Shown here: positions 52,833 through 61,660 of the stretch, piece by piece
Layout of the letters: each line of letters opens with the position of its first letter
How positions within the stretch are numbered: the stretch's first letter is position 1
DNA from: Candidatus Zixiibacteriota bacterium
GTDB lineage: Bacteria > Zixibacteria > MSB-5A5 > JAABVY01
Assembly (NCBI GenBank): GCA_011056555.1
Contig: DSEQ01000047.1
Coordinates: forward strand, 62,001-126,000
Length of the DNA: 64,000 nt
Reading direction: 5' to 3'
Translations under genes and position numbers: made by a program
Notes under the pieces: generated by a model
What the model was told of the DNA's origin: nothing
The model's input: the letters and a program-made list of their open reading frames with translations, nothing else
Databases searched by the model: none

Positions 52833-55800
52833 TCAGCAGTCCGGCTCTCCGTTGCCATCAGTATCGCAGGGAGCACTGCCACCCACGAAAACATAATTGA
52901 TAATCCATACCGCATCGCTGACATTAACAGTAGTATCACAGTTGGCATCTGCTGATGCCAGTGGGTCGGGCTGCGATCCTCCGACAAAGACATAATTAAT
53001 GATAGTGACCGCATCGCTGACATTGACAGACTGGTCGGAATTTGCATCGCCGCAAATATAGCCCGGATTAATCTGCATGCCCAGAAGCTTGGAGGTTTTA
53101 CTGCCGGTCTCATCCTGCACCTCGGCCCAGAATCCTTCCGGGCCCTCATTTAGCGGCACACCCGACAGCAGACCATCCTCTGAAAGGGTCAGGCCGCTGC
53201 CCTCAAGACTGCTGTATTTATCGCTCCATAATTTGTCACCGGTTCCGCCGGTACAGGTAAGCTGGTAGCTGTAGGCTTCGCCGACTTTGCCGTCAGGCAA
53301 TGTATCCTGGACGATTGTCAGACTCGGATTGACGGTGAATTCAAAGTCCTGCGTATCGTCCGCGCCAACGGCATCTGCGGCCCGTGCGGTAAAGTGTATT
53401 ATGCCGGCTGCGGATGGTACACCCGATATGATTCCTGTGGCAGAGAGTGTCAGACCGGTACCATCCAGATCAGAATTCACATCACTCCAGACCAGACTGC
53501 CGGTTCCTCCCGTGGCGCTGAGCTGCTGGGAATATGTTCGGCCCTGGGTCCAGTCCGGAAGAGTGTCCTCCTGAATTTGAACAACGGGATTGATTTCAAA
53601 GCTAAACTGTTTTTCATCAGTCTCACTGGCGGCATCGGTTACCATTGCGGTGAAGGTTATGGTGCCGGTCACAAACGGCAGTCCTGAAAGAAGGCCGCCG
53701 CTCGCCAGAGACAGACCGGTTCCCTCGAGATCATCATACTTATCGCTCCAGGTCAGCGCGCCGGTTCCGCCGGTCGCTTCCAGCTGCTCTGAATATAATA
53801 GTCCAAATGTCCAGTCGGGTAATGACAGAGTTACGATTTCGGGAACGATGCTCATGGGCGGGAACACTATCATGTCCACCCAGGCGCAATCGGAACCTGT
53901 GGATTGACTTCCGTCCTTAGTATAGGCCCATTTGAATGTGTGCATTCCGGGATCGACGCTGAAACTGACCTGTGCCCAGGGATCCTCCCCGGACCATTTC
54001 TGCTGCTCGACATCATCGATATAGAACCTCAAATAATCCCATCCTGATTCGGACGAAACCCTGTAGTAGAAACTGATCTCACCCCCCGAGAGCACTTCTG
54101 CCGAGAGCTCCATGGATGAGTTTTGATTATGTGTGATGGTCCCCGATTTTGCGGAATAGACGCCTTCATATACATTCGTGGTTACGGCCTGCCAGCTGGC
54201 GCTGCCGCCCATAACCCAGGGATACTGGGTGAAACCGCCGCTTTCGAAGTCCTCTATCTGCTGCCCGATCATCAGGTCGAAGAATATGCTGTCGGTGTAG
54301 CCGCCGTCGGCAGTAACATCCATCCTGAACGGCGCCAGGTAATTGATTGGACAGGAGGAATCGATATCGAACTGATACTGGCTGTTCGACTGCGCGGTCC
54401 CGCCCAATGCCGCGATGGTCGGATAGCTTGAGATTGACTGGGTGATTGTGATATAGGGATCATCCGATGAAAGAACACCGCTGGTGTTGTATGCTATGCC
54501 GGCCCCGTAGTTTATCAGTGTTATATTGGCCACGACATTATCACCCGGGTCAAGCGTGCCTCCGCTATGTGAGACATAATCGAGGAGAGGGATATTCGGC
54601 AGAGGAGTCATGGCAACATCAACACGGTTCGTCTGCAGATTGACTACAGTAATAGAATATATAGTATCGATATAATAGCCGGGGGCGGAGAATTCCAGGT
54701 CGTAGGTTCCGGCTTCAATCATACGATGGTAATCACCGACCTCCGGATCGGTATAGACCATGGAACTGTCCGTATCGCTGTCATGGCCGATTACCCTGAC
54801 CATAGCGTGCACCGGCAGACCGGTATTGGCGTCCGTGACAACACCGCGGATGCCATACAGGGCCTGCTCGAGCCAGTCCAATAATGATACTCTCAGGTAT
54901 CCCCACCAGGCCGGAAGCTGGCTGGCAGGGAGCAGCTTTGTGCTGGATATTTCCATGGTTACTTCGCGGCTGTCGTGGAAATAATTCATGTAATCCTGGC
55001 GCCCGCCGGAAATTGAATACCAGGCATAGCCATTCGTAATGCCATTGTTCAGGTCGGTCAAATAGCCCGAGGGGCTGTAGTATTGCGCTGAATCTGCAAA
55101 CTGCCTTGAGATATCGACATACCATTGATTGTCGGCATGAAGTGCAGCCCATGTATCCCAGGGATAATTTACGACTTCCGCGCCGCCGTGGAAGTTAGCG
55201 CCGATGACGAAGCTGTGGGCTTCCGCGAAATCCATCATGGCCTGGGTTTCAACCTGACGAGTGCCTCCGGGATAGGGGCCGTCCTCAGGATCGGGAAAAT
55301 TACGGTTCAGGTCGTAGCTATTGGCGTTGTAGCGCGTAGCCCCATAGACGGAGTTATCTCCGCCGGCATAAGTTCCATCCGGATTGGCGAGCGGATTAAT
55401 CCAGATTTCGCAGCTGTCCACCAGCCGCGTAATCAGTGAATCTGTACCATAGGCAGTCAGCAGAGAATCTGCCAGGCGGAGCATCAGCACATAGCCGGCG
55501 GTCTCGTCTCCATGGATGGTGGCGGAATACATCACCTCCGGCTCGTCTTCCTCAACCCCCACATTGTCGGATATCTCCAGAAACAGCAGCGCCCTTCCCT
55601 CAACCGTAGTACCGACATTATGCACCTGGCACAACGAAGGGTAATCCAGGGCAAATTGATTCATCATGGAGACATAGCCGGAGTAAGTCGGATATACATC
55701 CCATTCCAGAATATCGGCTTTATCTGAGGACATCTCGGGCTCGATCAAGGTTCCCGGATGCGGCAGGATTTCATAGCCATAGCCGTATTGCTCAAATTCG

Positions 55801-55994
55801 GCCAGTTCTTCTTGATTAGCATAGGCATAGACCGTCAGGCCCTCGACATTATCGATGGAAATCATGCGGGAAAGCTTTTCCAGCATTTCTTTAGAGTCGA
55901 TTTGAAATTTGAAATAGACCTCAGTAGATTTAGCCTGAATCGCCCCCAAAAGGAATAGTATTATAACTGGAATGATAATGTAAAGCTTTTTCAT
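52833..55994 (-). CDS. Secreted M14 zinc carboxypeptidase with He_PIG repeats and dockerin
   Basis: 1053 residues. Signal peptide about 1-21; propeptide to about 95; M14 catalytic domain about 100-375 with zinc ligands H161, E164 (ATIHGDETAGY) and H269 (GANFHGG), substrate motifs NPDGT and NRNFPDP, and catalytic E348 (REVTMEIS). Next come a carboxypeptidase regulatory-like domain (GIRGVVTDANTGLPVHAMVR), a beta region, three putative Ig (He_PIG) repeats with LPDWTxGxxYSxQLxATGGTG and a C-terminal two-part dockerin (ICGDANSDQSVNVSDAVTII, ADANCDTTVNVSDAVWIINY). It should cleave C-terminal residues of peptides outside the cell. Single gene. Confidence 0.93.
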   Translation of the reverse strand: MKKLYIIIPVIILFLLGAIQAKSTEVYFKFQIDSKEMLEKLSRMISIDNVEGLTVYAYANQEELAEFEQYGYGYEILPHPGTLIEPEMSSDKADILEWDVYPTYSGYVSMMNQFALDYPSLCQVHNVGTTVEGRALLFLEISDNVGVEEDEPEVMYSATIHGDETAGYVLMLRLADSLLTAYGTDSLITRLVDSCEIWINPLANPDGTYAGGDNSVYGATRYNANSYDLNRNFPDPEDGPYPGGTRQVETQAMMDFAEAHSFVIGANFHGGAEVVNYPWDTWAALHADNQWYVDISRQFADSAQYYSPSGYLTDLNNGITNGYAWYSISGGRQDYMNYFHDSREVTMEISSTKLLPASQLPAWWGYLRVSLLDWLEQALYGIRGVVTDANTGLPVHAMVRVIGHDSDTDSSMVYTDPEVGDYHRMIEAGTYDLEFSAPGYYIDTIYSITVVNLQTNRVDVAMTPLPNIPLLDYVSHSGGTLDPGDNVVANITLINYGAGIAYNTSGVLSSDDPYITITQSISSYPTIAALGGTAQSNSQYQFDIDSSCPINYLAPFRMDVTADGGYTDSIFFDLMIGQQIEDFESGGFTQYPWVMGGSASWQAVTTNVYEGVYSAKSGTITHNQNSSMELSAEVLSGGEISFYYRVSSESGWDYLRFYIDDVEQQKWSGEDPWAQVSFSVDPGMHTFKWAYTKDGSQSTGSDCAWVDMIVFPPMSIVPEIVTLSLPDWTFGLLYSEQLEATGGTGALTWSDKYDDLEGTGLSLASGGLLSGLPFVTGTITFTAMVTDAASETDEKQFSFEINPVVQIQEDTLPDWTQGRTYSQQLSATGGTGSLVWSDVNSDLDGTGLTLSATGIISGVPSAAGIIHFTARAADAVGADDTQDFEFTVNPSLTIVQDTLPDGKVGEAYSYQLTCTGGTGDKLWSDKYSSLEGSGLTLSEDGLLSGVPLNEGPEGFWAEVQDETGSKTSKLLGMQINPGYICGDANSDQSVNVSDAVTIINYVFVGGSQPDPLASADANCDTTVNVSDAVWIINYVFVGGSAPCDTDGNGEPDC

Positions 55995-56369
55995 CTGAAA
56001 CTTCCTAAGTTACTTAGTACCAAGTTTGTATGTATAACGTGCAGTATTTTCGAGCACAAAAATGTACTGACTCCGCTTCCCAAGATATATATGTTAAAGA
56101 TAATCGCTTTTAAAATTCTGTCAATAAGCTAAAAGATGATTTTACTCTCAATATTGGCCAATAAAGCCCTTATTGTTAATATACGCAATCAATTAAAATA
56201 TCGGCAGAAAAGCTCTCACTTCCATGACCTTAAAATCAATAATTCCGCCGCAGGGAATATGGTCTCAACAGAAAACAGAATCCCTTTAGCTGGATCAACT
56301 CATATCCAAAACGCCAAGGCGATACAGATTTCCTGCAGAGTTTATCTAAATGCGGATTAAAGCGAAAGA
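55995..56369. other. Intergenic region without recognisable gene
   Basis: Between the M14 gene start and the end of the selenoprotein candidate. A 74-codon plus-strand ORF (56136-56360) has no ribosome-binding site or protein-like composition. It presumably carries the M14 gene promoter; no box pair could be assigned. Confidence 0.35.
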
Positions 56370-56723
56370 TCAATCAGGGAGAGCGATAGCCAATGCGGTC
56401 AGGGCAATCGCGGCAAAAAATGACTGCAGTTGAATCTGCCTGGCCTTTTCCATCAGCATTTTCCTGAAACTTTCATCCTCGATCGGTTCCGGACCATCAT
56501 CCATATTTCTCGCACCCTGCGAAGCCAGCGCCACTCAGGTTTTCTCTTTGTATTGAAGGAACCCGATTGTGGCCATCATAAACGGTATGAACAGAAATAA
56601 CCTCCACCAGCGGCTCAAATCGACAGCGATCATAGTCAACAGCAGCAGGACCGTGATTACAAATGCGGCTATGCCGAATGCCAGGCGTTTGCGGCTTTCT
56701 TTCGGCCCGATATTGCGAACCAT
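56370..56723 (-). CDS. Small membrane protein, candidate selenoprotein (in-frame UGA)
   Basis: The track stops at a TGA (56535-56537), giving 62 residues. The frame continues for 54 codons to a TGA at 56370-56372, giving 117 residues with the internal UGA at codon 63: GFLQYKEKT-U-VALASQGARNMDDG. From memory, a DUF2892-like membrane family has Cys in a KTCV..A..G.RN context here; if so, UGA replaces that Cys. Downstream residues form a charged helix (IEDESFRKMLMEKARQIQLQ) and a third membrane helix. A hairpin UUCGCA-GGG-UGCGAG starts so that its loop is 17 nt after the UGA, fitting bacterial SECIS rules. GGGAG lies 9 nt before the ATG. A nonsense mutation or sequence error is the alternative. 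Confidence 0.65.
56509..56523 (-). promoter_or_regulatory. Candidate bacterial SECIS hairpin
   Basis: On the minus strand UUCGCA pairs with UGCGAG (5 Watson-Crick pairs and one U-G) around a GGG loop that begins 17 nt after the UGA at 56537-56535. Known bacterial SECIS elements have a G in the first loop positions and a loop 16-37 nt from the UGA. Confidence 0.5.
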
Positions 56724-56801
56724 TGCAGAAGACTCCCTCTTTTAACGAACAATAATCCAATTTAAGCGGATAAGAATCGATTTCAATATTAAAACATAAA
56801 C

Positions 56802-56837
56802 AAAAATGCTGAAGTCCCGGATTTCGGGACTCCAGCA
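56802..56837 (-). terminator. Terminator of the sigma/bactofilin/toast-rack operon
   Basis: TGCTGGAGTCCCG...CGGGACTTCAGCA forms a long stem with one mismatch, then TTTTT on the minus strand, 30 nt after the toast-rack stop. It separates that operon from the selenoprotein candidate. Confidence 0.82.
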
Positions 56838-56867
56838 CTCAGGCAAGGAAGTTGCAAAAAGTGATTA

Positions 56868-57731
56868 CTATAGACTTTCAGCTAACTCAAAGTCCACAGA
56901 ACCCATACTAATATCTATATCAAAGTCAAGATGCCCCTTTTTGGAATCATAATCTCTGGTCTGATAGACACCGTCTTTCACCTTCTCGAAATCATCCGGA
57001 ACTCCCACGCTCGAGGTCCAGTCCTCTGAATAGTGAATCTTCGTTCCCATATTATGATTGAGTTTGATATTGGTCGAACTCATTCCGGCATCGAGGGTGA
57101 CATTGCCGTCAAAGACCAGTTTTCCGGAAAAGTCCAGATCGAACGAGGCCATGCCGGCATCAATTTCAAGATTTTCGAAATTAGCGTTGCCGAAGCCATA
57201 GCACTCAAACGAGCTCTTGCCGGCATCTATGCTGAAATCCTTTATACGGCCTTTATTGGGTTGGTTAAATATTATGGTACCGGAAGCCATGCCGATATCC
57301 ATTTCGAGCCCGGTAATCTCCAGCCCGCTGAAATCGAAATCGGCCTCGCACATGCCGGCGTCAACAGCAAGATCCATTGGGACCATATCCCCCAACAGCA
57401 CCTCCCAGCTATTCTCTGATCCTTTGTTCGAGAAGGTAAACGATCTCTTCTTCTGCTCGATTTTCATTATAAGAGTTCCCACATCCCCCTCTTTTTGATA
57501 CTTGACGGTAACCTCAAACAGATCGGCATCATACTCGCCGTTGATCCTGGCGATATAGTTCCCGGTTCCCCGGGCGAGTTTAAGTTCCGCCATGCCGAAA
57601 TCCATCTCGACATTGAGAAATTTTTCGCCTTCAAAATCAATTGTCCTGGTGTAGACCTGGTTATCGGCGTCCGCCAGAAGGCCGGAGCTGAAGGCCAGAA
57701 TGGTTAATATTGTCACTGCAACTTTCCGCAT
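56868..57731 (-). CDS. Secreted toast-rack (LiaF-like) beta-helix protein
   Basis: 287 residues. Signal peptide MRKVAVTILTILAFSSGLLA. The body is a ladder of repeats LEMDIGMASGTI, LEIDAGMASFDLDFSG, VTLDAGMSSTNIKL and FDIDISMGSVDFEL, each predicted to be a beta-helix rung. This matches the toast-rack/LiaF-like C-terminal domain of stress-response and envelope proteins. It lies 95 nt after the bactofilin-like gene and is followed by a terminator, so it ends the operon with the ECF sigma factor. Probably an envelope stress or adhesion component; exact role unknown. Confidence 0.82.
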   Translation of the reverse strand: MRKVAVTILTILAFSSGLLADADNQVYTRTIDFEGEKFLNVEMDFGMAELKLARGTGNYIARINGEYDADLFEVTVKYQKEGDVGTLIMKIEQKKRSFTFSNKGSENSWEVLLGDMVPMDLAVDAGMCEADFDFSGLEITGLEMDIGMASGTIIFNQPNKGRIKDFSIDAGKSSFECYGFGNANFENLEIDAGMASFDLDFSGKLVFDGNVTLDAGMSSTNIKLNHNMGTKIHYSEDWTSSVGVPDDFEKVKDGVYQTRDYDSKKGHLDFDIDISMGSVDFELAESL

Positions 57732-57826
57732 AATCTCCCTCCATCGGTTGAGAAAATAGTCTGTAAATTTAATTTTATTTACGGCGGTACTATGGAAATG
57801 TTGCGGAAAATTGGGGGAGGATATTT

Positions 57827-59002
57827 TTAGCTGTCGATTTCGGGCTCAAGGACTTCAATTCCCGCGCTTTCTTTTTTCTCAAACCTCGGTTCAAGCCGGA
57901 CTTTTTTCGGACGGGTGCCGAAACGCGAAAAGAAGACACCGCCCAGGCCGGCGGTATACATGATAAACTGCTCGGACCAGAACAGGATCTGGAGGATCCA
58001 GGCCAGCGGCCAGATGTTAATAAAAGCGAAGAATGCGGAAAAAATAAGTGGGCTCCCGAGCAGAATTGCGCCGGCCAGCGTGGTACGGATATACCCGGGA
58101 TAACGCAGAGTAGAATGCTGTCCCAGTTGAAATCCAGCAAACTGGGTGAAGCCGATTGCGCCAATTATGAAAGCGGCGATAACGACGAATGGATAGACCA
58201 GGAGCGCCACCGGGATGCCGATGATGCTGATCAGGATCAAGACCCAGATCGGAAGCAGCGCAATAGTCAGGAGCACACCGATCAGGAAGCATTTGACGAA
58301 GCCCTCTTGAAGCTGTATGCGAATGCGTGCCACGGGCCGGGGCATGACTGCGGTCACGCTGGCCACGATCAAGAGGATGGCTGCCAGAGAAATGACCATC
58401 ACGATCATGGCGGGCGGCCCGACAAATTGCAGGTCGGCAAGATTAAGATTGATCCGTTCATAGCGCCCCTTGAAATCATAAACAGTCTCATCGACCGGAC
58501 GCTGAAATTCCATGGAGGAGATATTTCCCCAGACCATTGTGCCCGAATCGAGCACAACCTCGCCCAGGCATACAATTTCACCCTCCACATTGGCCCCGGG
58601 GCGTATCCTGATATCACCGAAAATCACGAATATGTCGCCTTTGACATATCCCCTGATCTCCAGGTCGCCGCCAAGTACGACCACTTCCCCTCTTACTGAA
58701 TCCGCAACATCGATCAATTCGTTCTTGCCGAATGTTATAATGTCGTTGCCTGCCGAAAAGACTTTGCCGCGGCCGTCTCTTTCCACCGCCCGCAGAATAA
58801 GTGTATCGCTGCCGTCATCATAGTTTATCTCGATGCGCTCCCTGGAAATGTCTATTTCCACGGCTTTGCGAAGTGTATCGGCCATGCCCAGTGAATCCGG
58901 CGCCAGCTCCTCCTCCTCATAGGCATAAACAGAGGGGCCCGACACCAGCATCAAAACAAGTGTCAGAAAGAGTATCTTTTTGAAGTTCCTGGCAATCATC
59001 AT
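57827..59002 (-). CDS. Bactofilin-like (polymer-forming) membrane protein
   Basis: 391 residues. Signal peptide about 1-27, then a short beta-helix domain (about 80-160) with VRGEVVVLGGDLEIRGYVKG, DIFVIFGDIRIRPGANVEGE and IVCLGEVVLDSGTMVWGNI, as in polymer-forming/bactofilin proteins. After residue 190 there are about four to five membrane helices (AMIVMVISLAAILLIVASVT, LLTIALLPIWVLILISIIGI) and a charged cytoplasmic tail. The gene follows the ECF sigma gene by 51 nt. The design (external beta-helix, then helices) recalls anti-sigma or envelope-sensing proteins, so it may regulate the sigma factor, but no anti-sigma motif is visible. Confidence 0.8.
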   Translation of the reverse strand: MMIARNFKKILFLTLVLMLVSGPSVYAYEEEELAPDSLGMADTLRKAVEIDISRERIEINYDDGSDTLILRAVERDGRGKVFSAGNDIITFGKNELIDVADSVRGEVVVLGGDLEIRGYVKGDIFVIFGDIRIRPGANVEGEIVCLGEVVLDSGTMVWGNISSMEFQRPVDETVYDFKGRYERINLNLADLQFVGPPAMIVMVISLAAILLIVASVTAVMPRPVARIRIQLQEGFVKCFLIGVLLTIALLPIWVLILISIIGIPVALLVYPFVVIAAFIIGAIGFTQFAGFQLGQHSTLRYPGYIRTTLAGAILLGSPLIFSAFFAFINIWPLAWILQILFWSEQFIMYTAGLGGVFFSRFGTRPKKVRLEPRFEKKESAGIEVLEPEIDS

Positions 59003-59053
59003 ATAATCCTGTACTAAAGCAAACGTATCGGCAGAGAGGATGTTTCTTCCGCT

Positions 59054-59644
59054 TCAGGCCATTTTCAGTTTCTTTTTCAGGAGCTCACGGGCGCGGAAAA
59101 TCCGGGCCTTAACAGTTCCAATCGGAATCCCCATTATACGTGCAATCTCTTCATACGATTTATCATCATGGTGACGGTAGATTATCACCTGTTTGTACTT
59201 CGGCGGGAGGCCCTCGATCGCCTCCTCGATTGAAATGAGCTTCTGTTTGCGAAGAAGATGCTCCTCCGGGTTGGCCCCCTTGTCCTCCAATTCAACCTCG
59301 ACCGCGCCGTTTTTAGTCTGATAAGGCTTATCCATGGAATAGGCCTTGATCTTCTTCTTACGCAGATAGTCGATCGAACAGTTGGCCGCAATCTTGCACA
59401 GCCAGGTGGAGAAACGGTATTCGGAACGATAGCTGTACAGCGTATTGAAGGCGCGCATAAAGGTCTCCTGAACCAGGTCCTGAGCATCATCGCTGTTTCG
59501 TATTATCTTCACGACAATGTGGAAAACAGTTTTCTGGTAACGATTCAAGAGGGCCTGATAAGCGTCCTGCTCACCGCTTAAAGCGCTCTGAATCAACTCT
59601 TCATCCGTTGGATGCTGTTCTTTTCTTTTTATCTTTCCCGGCAT
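59054..59644 (-). CDS. ECF RNA polymerase sigma factor
   Basis: 196 residues with sigma regions 2 and 4. Region 2: YQALLNRYQKTVFHIVVKII, DAQDLVQETFMRAFNTLYSY (region 2.2) and FSTWLCKIAANCSIDYLRKK. Region 4: IEGLPPKYKQVIIYRHHDDK and SYEEIARIMGIPIGTVKARI. It follows the RpoE-like ECF pattern and directs polymerase to envelope-response promoters. No separate anti-sigma gene of ZAS or RseA type is adjacent; the next two genes encode envelope proteins and may serve that role. Confidence 0.94.
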   Translation of the reverse strand: MPGKIKRKEQHPTDEELIQSALSGEQDAYQALLNRYQKTVFHIVVKIIRNSDDAQDLVQETFMRAFNTLYSYRSEYRFSTWLCKIAANCSIDYLRKKKIKAYSMDKPYQTKNGAVEVELEDKGANPEEHLLRKQKLISIEEAIEGLPPKYKQVIIYRHHDDKSYEEIARIMGIPIGTVKARIFRARELLKKKLKMA

Positions 59645-60145
59645 CTCACTCCCGAAAAATTTGCCTTATAATAATTATTATCAAGCGGTTAAACAATTAA
59701 AATCTTAATCCGGCATTAGCAAGGGAATAAATTTATACATGACAGTTTAATCTGTCGGAGATAAATTCAGGCGGATCTAAACCGCAAGCATTATTATAAG
59801 CGCAAAAAACTTATCATTGGGAGATTCATCTCAACCCGAAATATCCCGCAGGATATAGTTTTTCTACCTTTAATATAACAGCCGACAATACGTTTTTTTC
59901 CAAATTTTATGGGCTTTTTCCTATAAAAAAAGACGGATTCTGAAATATACTAACAAAAGACTTTCACGCGACGATCCTAATCGACTGCAATCCAATGAAA
60001 TAGTCCAACGCAAACTGTGCAGTATCTGGACAGTCCGACGGCATTCTCCATGCTTCATTGTCAATTGCGAATAAAGATATATTCAGAATTGCCGAAGTGT
60101 TGGAAAGAGGGCTATTCCTGCATTTCGGCAGGAAGGGTCCTTAGA
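59645..60145. other. Intergenic region between sigma factor and small protein genes
   Basis: About 500 bp, AT-rich. It holds short palindromes (GACAG-TTTAAT-CTGTC near 59740) and presumably divergent promoters. The N-terminal 43 codons of track ORF 60017-60286 lie here but look non-coding. No other gene seen. Confidence 0.4.
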
Positions 60146-60286
60146 GTGGGTAAGAAAAAGAAAGATAGTTACAAGATGCCGAAAAAGACTTATTGGCATC
60201 TGTATTCACTGCAGACACTGAACACGGAGAAGTTTGTGTCGGTTGTCAATAAGATTTTGAAGCATGAGTTCTTTGTGATCAAATGA
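60146..60286 (+). CDS. Small LQ..NKIL-motif protein, paralogue 3
   Basis: The track ORF starts at 60017, but a GTG at 60146 with AGGAAGGG 8 nt upstream gives a 46-residue protein that begins with a basic run GKKKKDSYKMPKK. Core: WHLYSLQTLNTEKFVSVVNK, then ILKHEFFVIK, aligned without gaps to the products at 51768 and 52512. It lies alone ahead of the M23 peptidase promoter; a sigma factor gene diverges from it. No known family recognised. Confidence 0.68.
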   Translation: MGKKKKDSYKMPKKTYWHLYSLQTLNTEKFVSVVNKILKHEFFVIK

Positions 60287-60311
60287 ATGGACCGAGAATT
60301 CGAATTTGTGC

Positions 60312-60340
60312 TTGACATTGAAATTGTGTTGCCATATCAT
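60312..60340 (+). promoter_or_regulatory. Candidate promoter of the M23 peptidase gene
   Basis: TTGACA at 60312-60317 and TATCAT at 60335-60340 with 17 nt between; start of translation about 50 nt downstream. Confidence 0.5.
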
Positions 60341-60393
60341 TACCGAAATTTTATTGACAGGAATGATGCATGGAGGCAATACAAGGTGAAAAT

Positions 60394-61314
60394 ATGAACG
60401 GCAAAAAATATTCCATAATTATTGTTCCCTCCAGCGGAGGGAAATCACTGCAGTTCTCGATTTCGGGAATGTGGCTTTATGCTGCTGCCGTTGTTGTCCT
60501 GGCTGTATTTTCCGTTAATGCTTTCTTCACCTATGGCTTCTTCGCCAAATCATACCAGCATCAAACAATAGCAAATTTGATCGAGGAAAACGAATTCCTG
60601 ATCTCGCGTGTTTCCTACTTCTCCTCCGAGATAGAGAATCTGAAAGAGGACTACTATTTGATGGTGGACAAGGAGAAGGAGCTGCGGACGATTTTCAATC
60701 TGCCCATGGTGGATGATCAGGAAAGGGCCCTGGGTATCGGCGGGCCGGTCTTCTCTTCCGAGGAAAAGCTTAGCAGTGCCAGGCAGATCACCTACAATAC
60801 TGAGAACAGGCTGGATGAACTCGTGCGCCTCTCCTCCTTCGAAATCGAGCAATACGATACGATCTACAATGCCTTAATAAATAAGAAAAAGGACCTTGAC
60901 CACACGCCCTCAATTATGCCATCTTCCGGATATATTACCCGCGGCTTCGGGGTTCGCCCCGATCCATTCACCGGAATCAAACGTATGCACAGCGGAATCG
61001 ATATCTGCAACCGTGAGGGCACACCGATTTATGCCAGCGCCAACGGCAGAGTCAAGTCGATCCGCAGGATGGGCCATCTTGGTATCACCCTGATCTTGGA
61101 TCATGGCAATGGTATCGAAACATATTATGGGCATATTCTCAAGGCCACCGTAAATCGCGGGCAGACCGTTAAACGCGGCGACAAGATCGCCGAGATGGGC
61201 AACAGCGGACGATCCACCGGACCTCACCTTCACTATGCAGTCAAGACCAAGGGTAAATGGGTCAATCCCATGGACTACATCCTGAATCAGAACTGGCTTG
61301 CAGATATTAATTGA
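60394..61314 (+). CDS. M23 (LytM) family peptidase, membrane-anchored
   Basis: 306 residues from the ATG at 60394 (AAGGTG 5 nt upstream; the track ATG at 60370 lacks a site). A short basic N-terminus precedes one membrane helix (SGMWLYAAAVVVLAVFSVNA), then a coiled-coil (about 60-100, IANLIEENEFLISRV..IENL), then the LytM domain: first zinc pair MHSGIDI, and the GPHLHYAV motif. Metal residues look intact, so it is probably an active peptidoglycan endopeptidase facing the periplasm, or with its coiled coil an EnvC/NlpD-like activator if inactive. Confidence 0.92.
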   Translation: MNGKKYSIIIVPSSGGKSLQFSISGMWLYAAAVVVLAVFSVNAFFTYGFFAKSYQHQTIANLIEENEFLISRVSYFSSEIENLKEDYYLMVDKEKELRTIFNLPMVDDQERALGIGGPVFSSEEKLSSARQITYNTENRLDELVRLSSFEIEQYDTIYNALINKKKDLDHTPSIMPSSGYITRGFGVRPDPFTGIKRMHSGIDICNREGTPIYASANGRVKSIRRMGHLGITLILDHGNGIETYYGHILKATVNRGQTVKRGDKIAEMGNSGRSTGPHLHYAVKTKGKWVNPMDYILNQNWLADIN

Positions 61315-61394
61315 CAAATTCTCCGTTTTTTTATATTTTTTTTAGATAAACAGGATAGATTCTGTATTATCTTGGATATGCCCTATATTACGCA

Positions 61395-61433
61395 AAAAAT
61401 CCCCGTAGTCTGAAACATTGGGATTTTTATTTG
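61395..61433 (+). terminator. Probable terminator of the M23 gene
   Basis: AAAAATCCC and GGGATTTTT form a 9-bp stem around a 16-nt loop, followed by ATTTGT. It lies 80 nt past the stop, so it is weaker than the others. Confidence 0.45.
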
Positions 61434-61454
61434 TAAAAACCATGGAAATAATCT

Positions 61455-61496
61455 GGATTTGCGGATAAATATGTAATTTTCGAGATCTGCAAATCC
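61455..61496 (+). promoter_or_regulatory. Stem-loop upstream of the AT-hook sigma gene
   Basis: GGATTTGCGGAT (61455-61466) and ATCTGCAAATCC (61485-61496) pair over 12 positions with one G-U wobble and an 18-nt loop. It lies 165 nt before the sigma gene within an otherwise featureless 346-bp gap and may be an operator or leader structure. Confidence 0.4.
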
Positions 61497-61660
61497 GAAA
61501 GGAACAATGGGGAATCTTGAATACCAGCTATGATCTTCTCAATCTCCGGGGTTACCGAGACCATTTGGGGCCTTCATTGATTACGGGGATGCTGGAACTG
61601 TCTGCTGGGGCGATTGTTCTACTAAGTGGAACTCTGAATTGAGACTAGAAAGGTCGTATA

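Noticed and set aside
56136-56360. 74-residue ORF opposite the end of the selenoprotein candidate
   Set aside because: No ribosome-binding site and no protein-like pattern; it sits in a divergent intergenic region.
60017-60145. N-terminal extension of the third small protein in the track ORF
   Set aside because: The GTG at 60146 has a strong ribosome-binding site and the extension has no counterpart in the other two family members.
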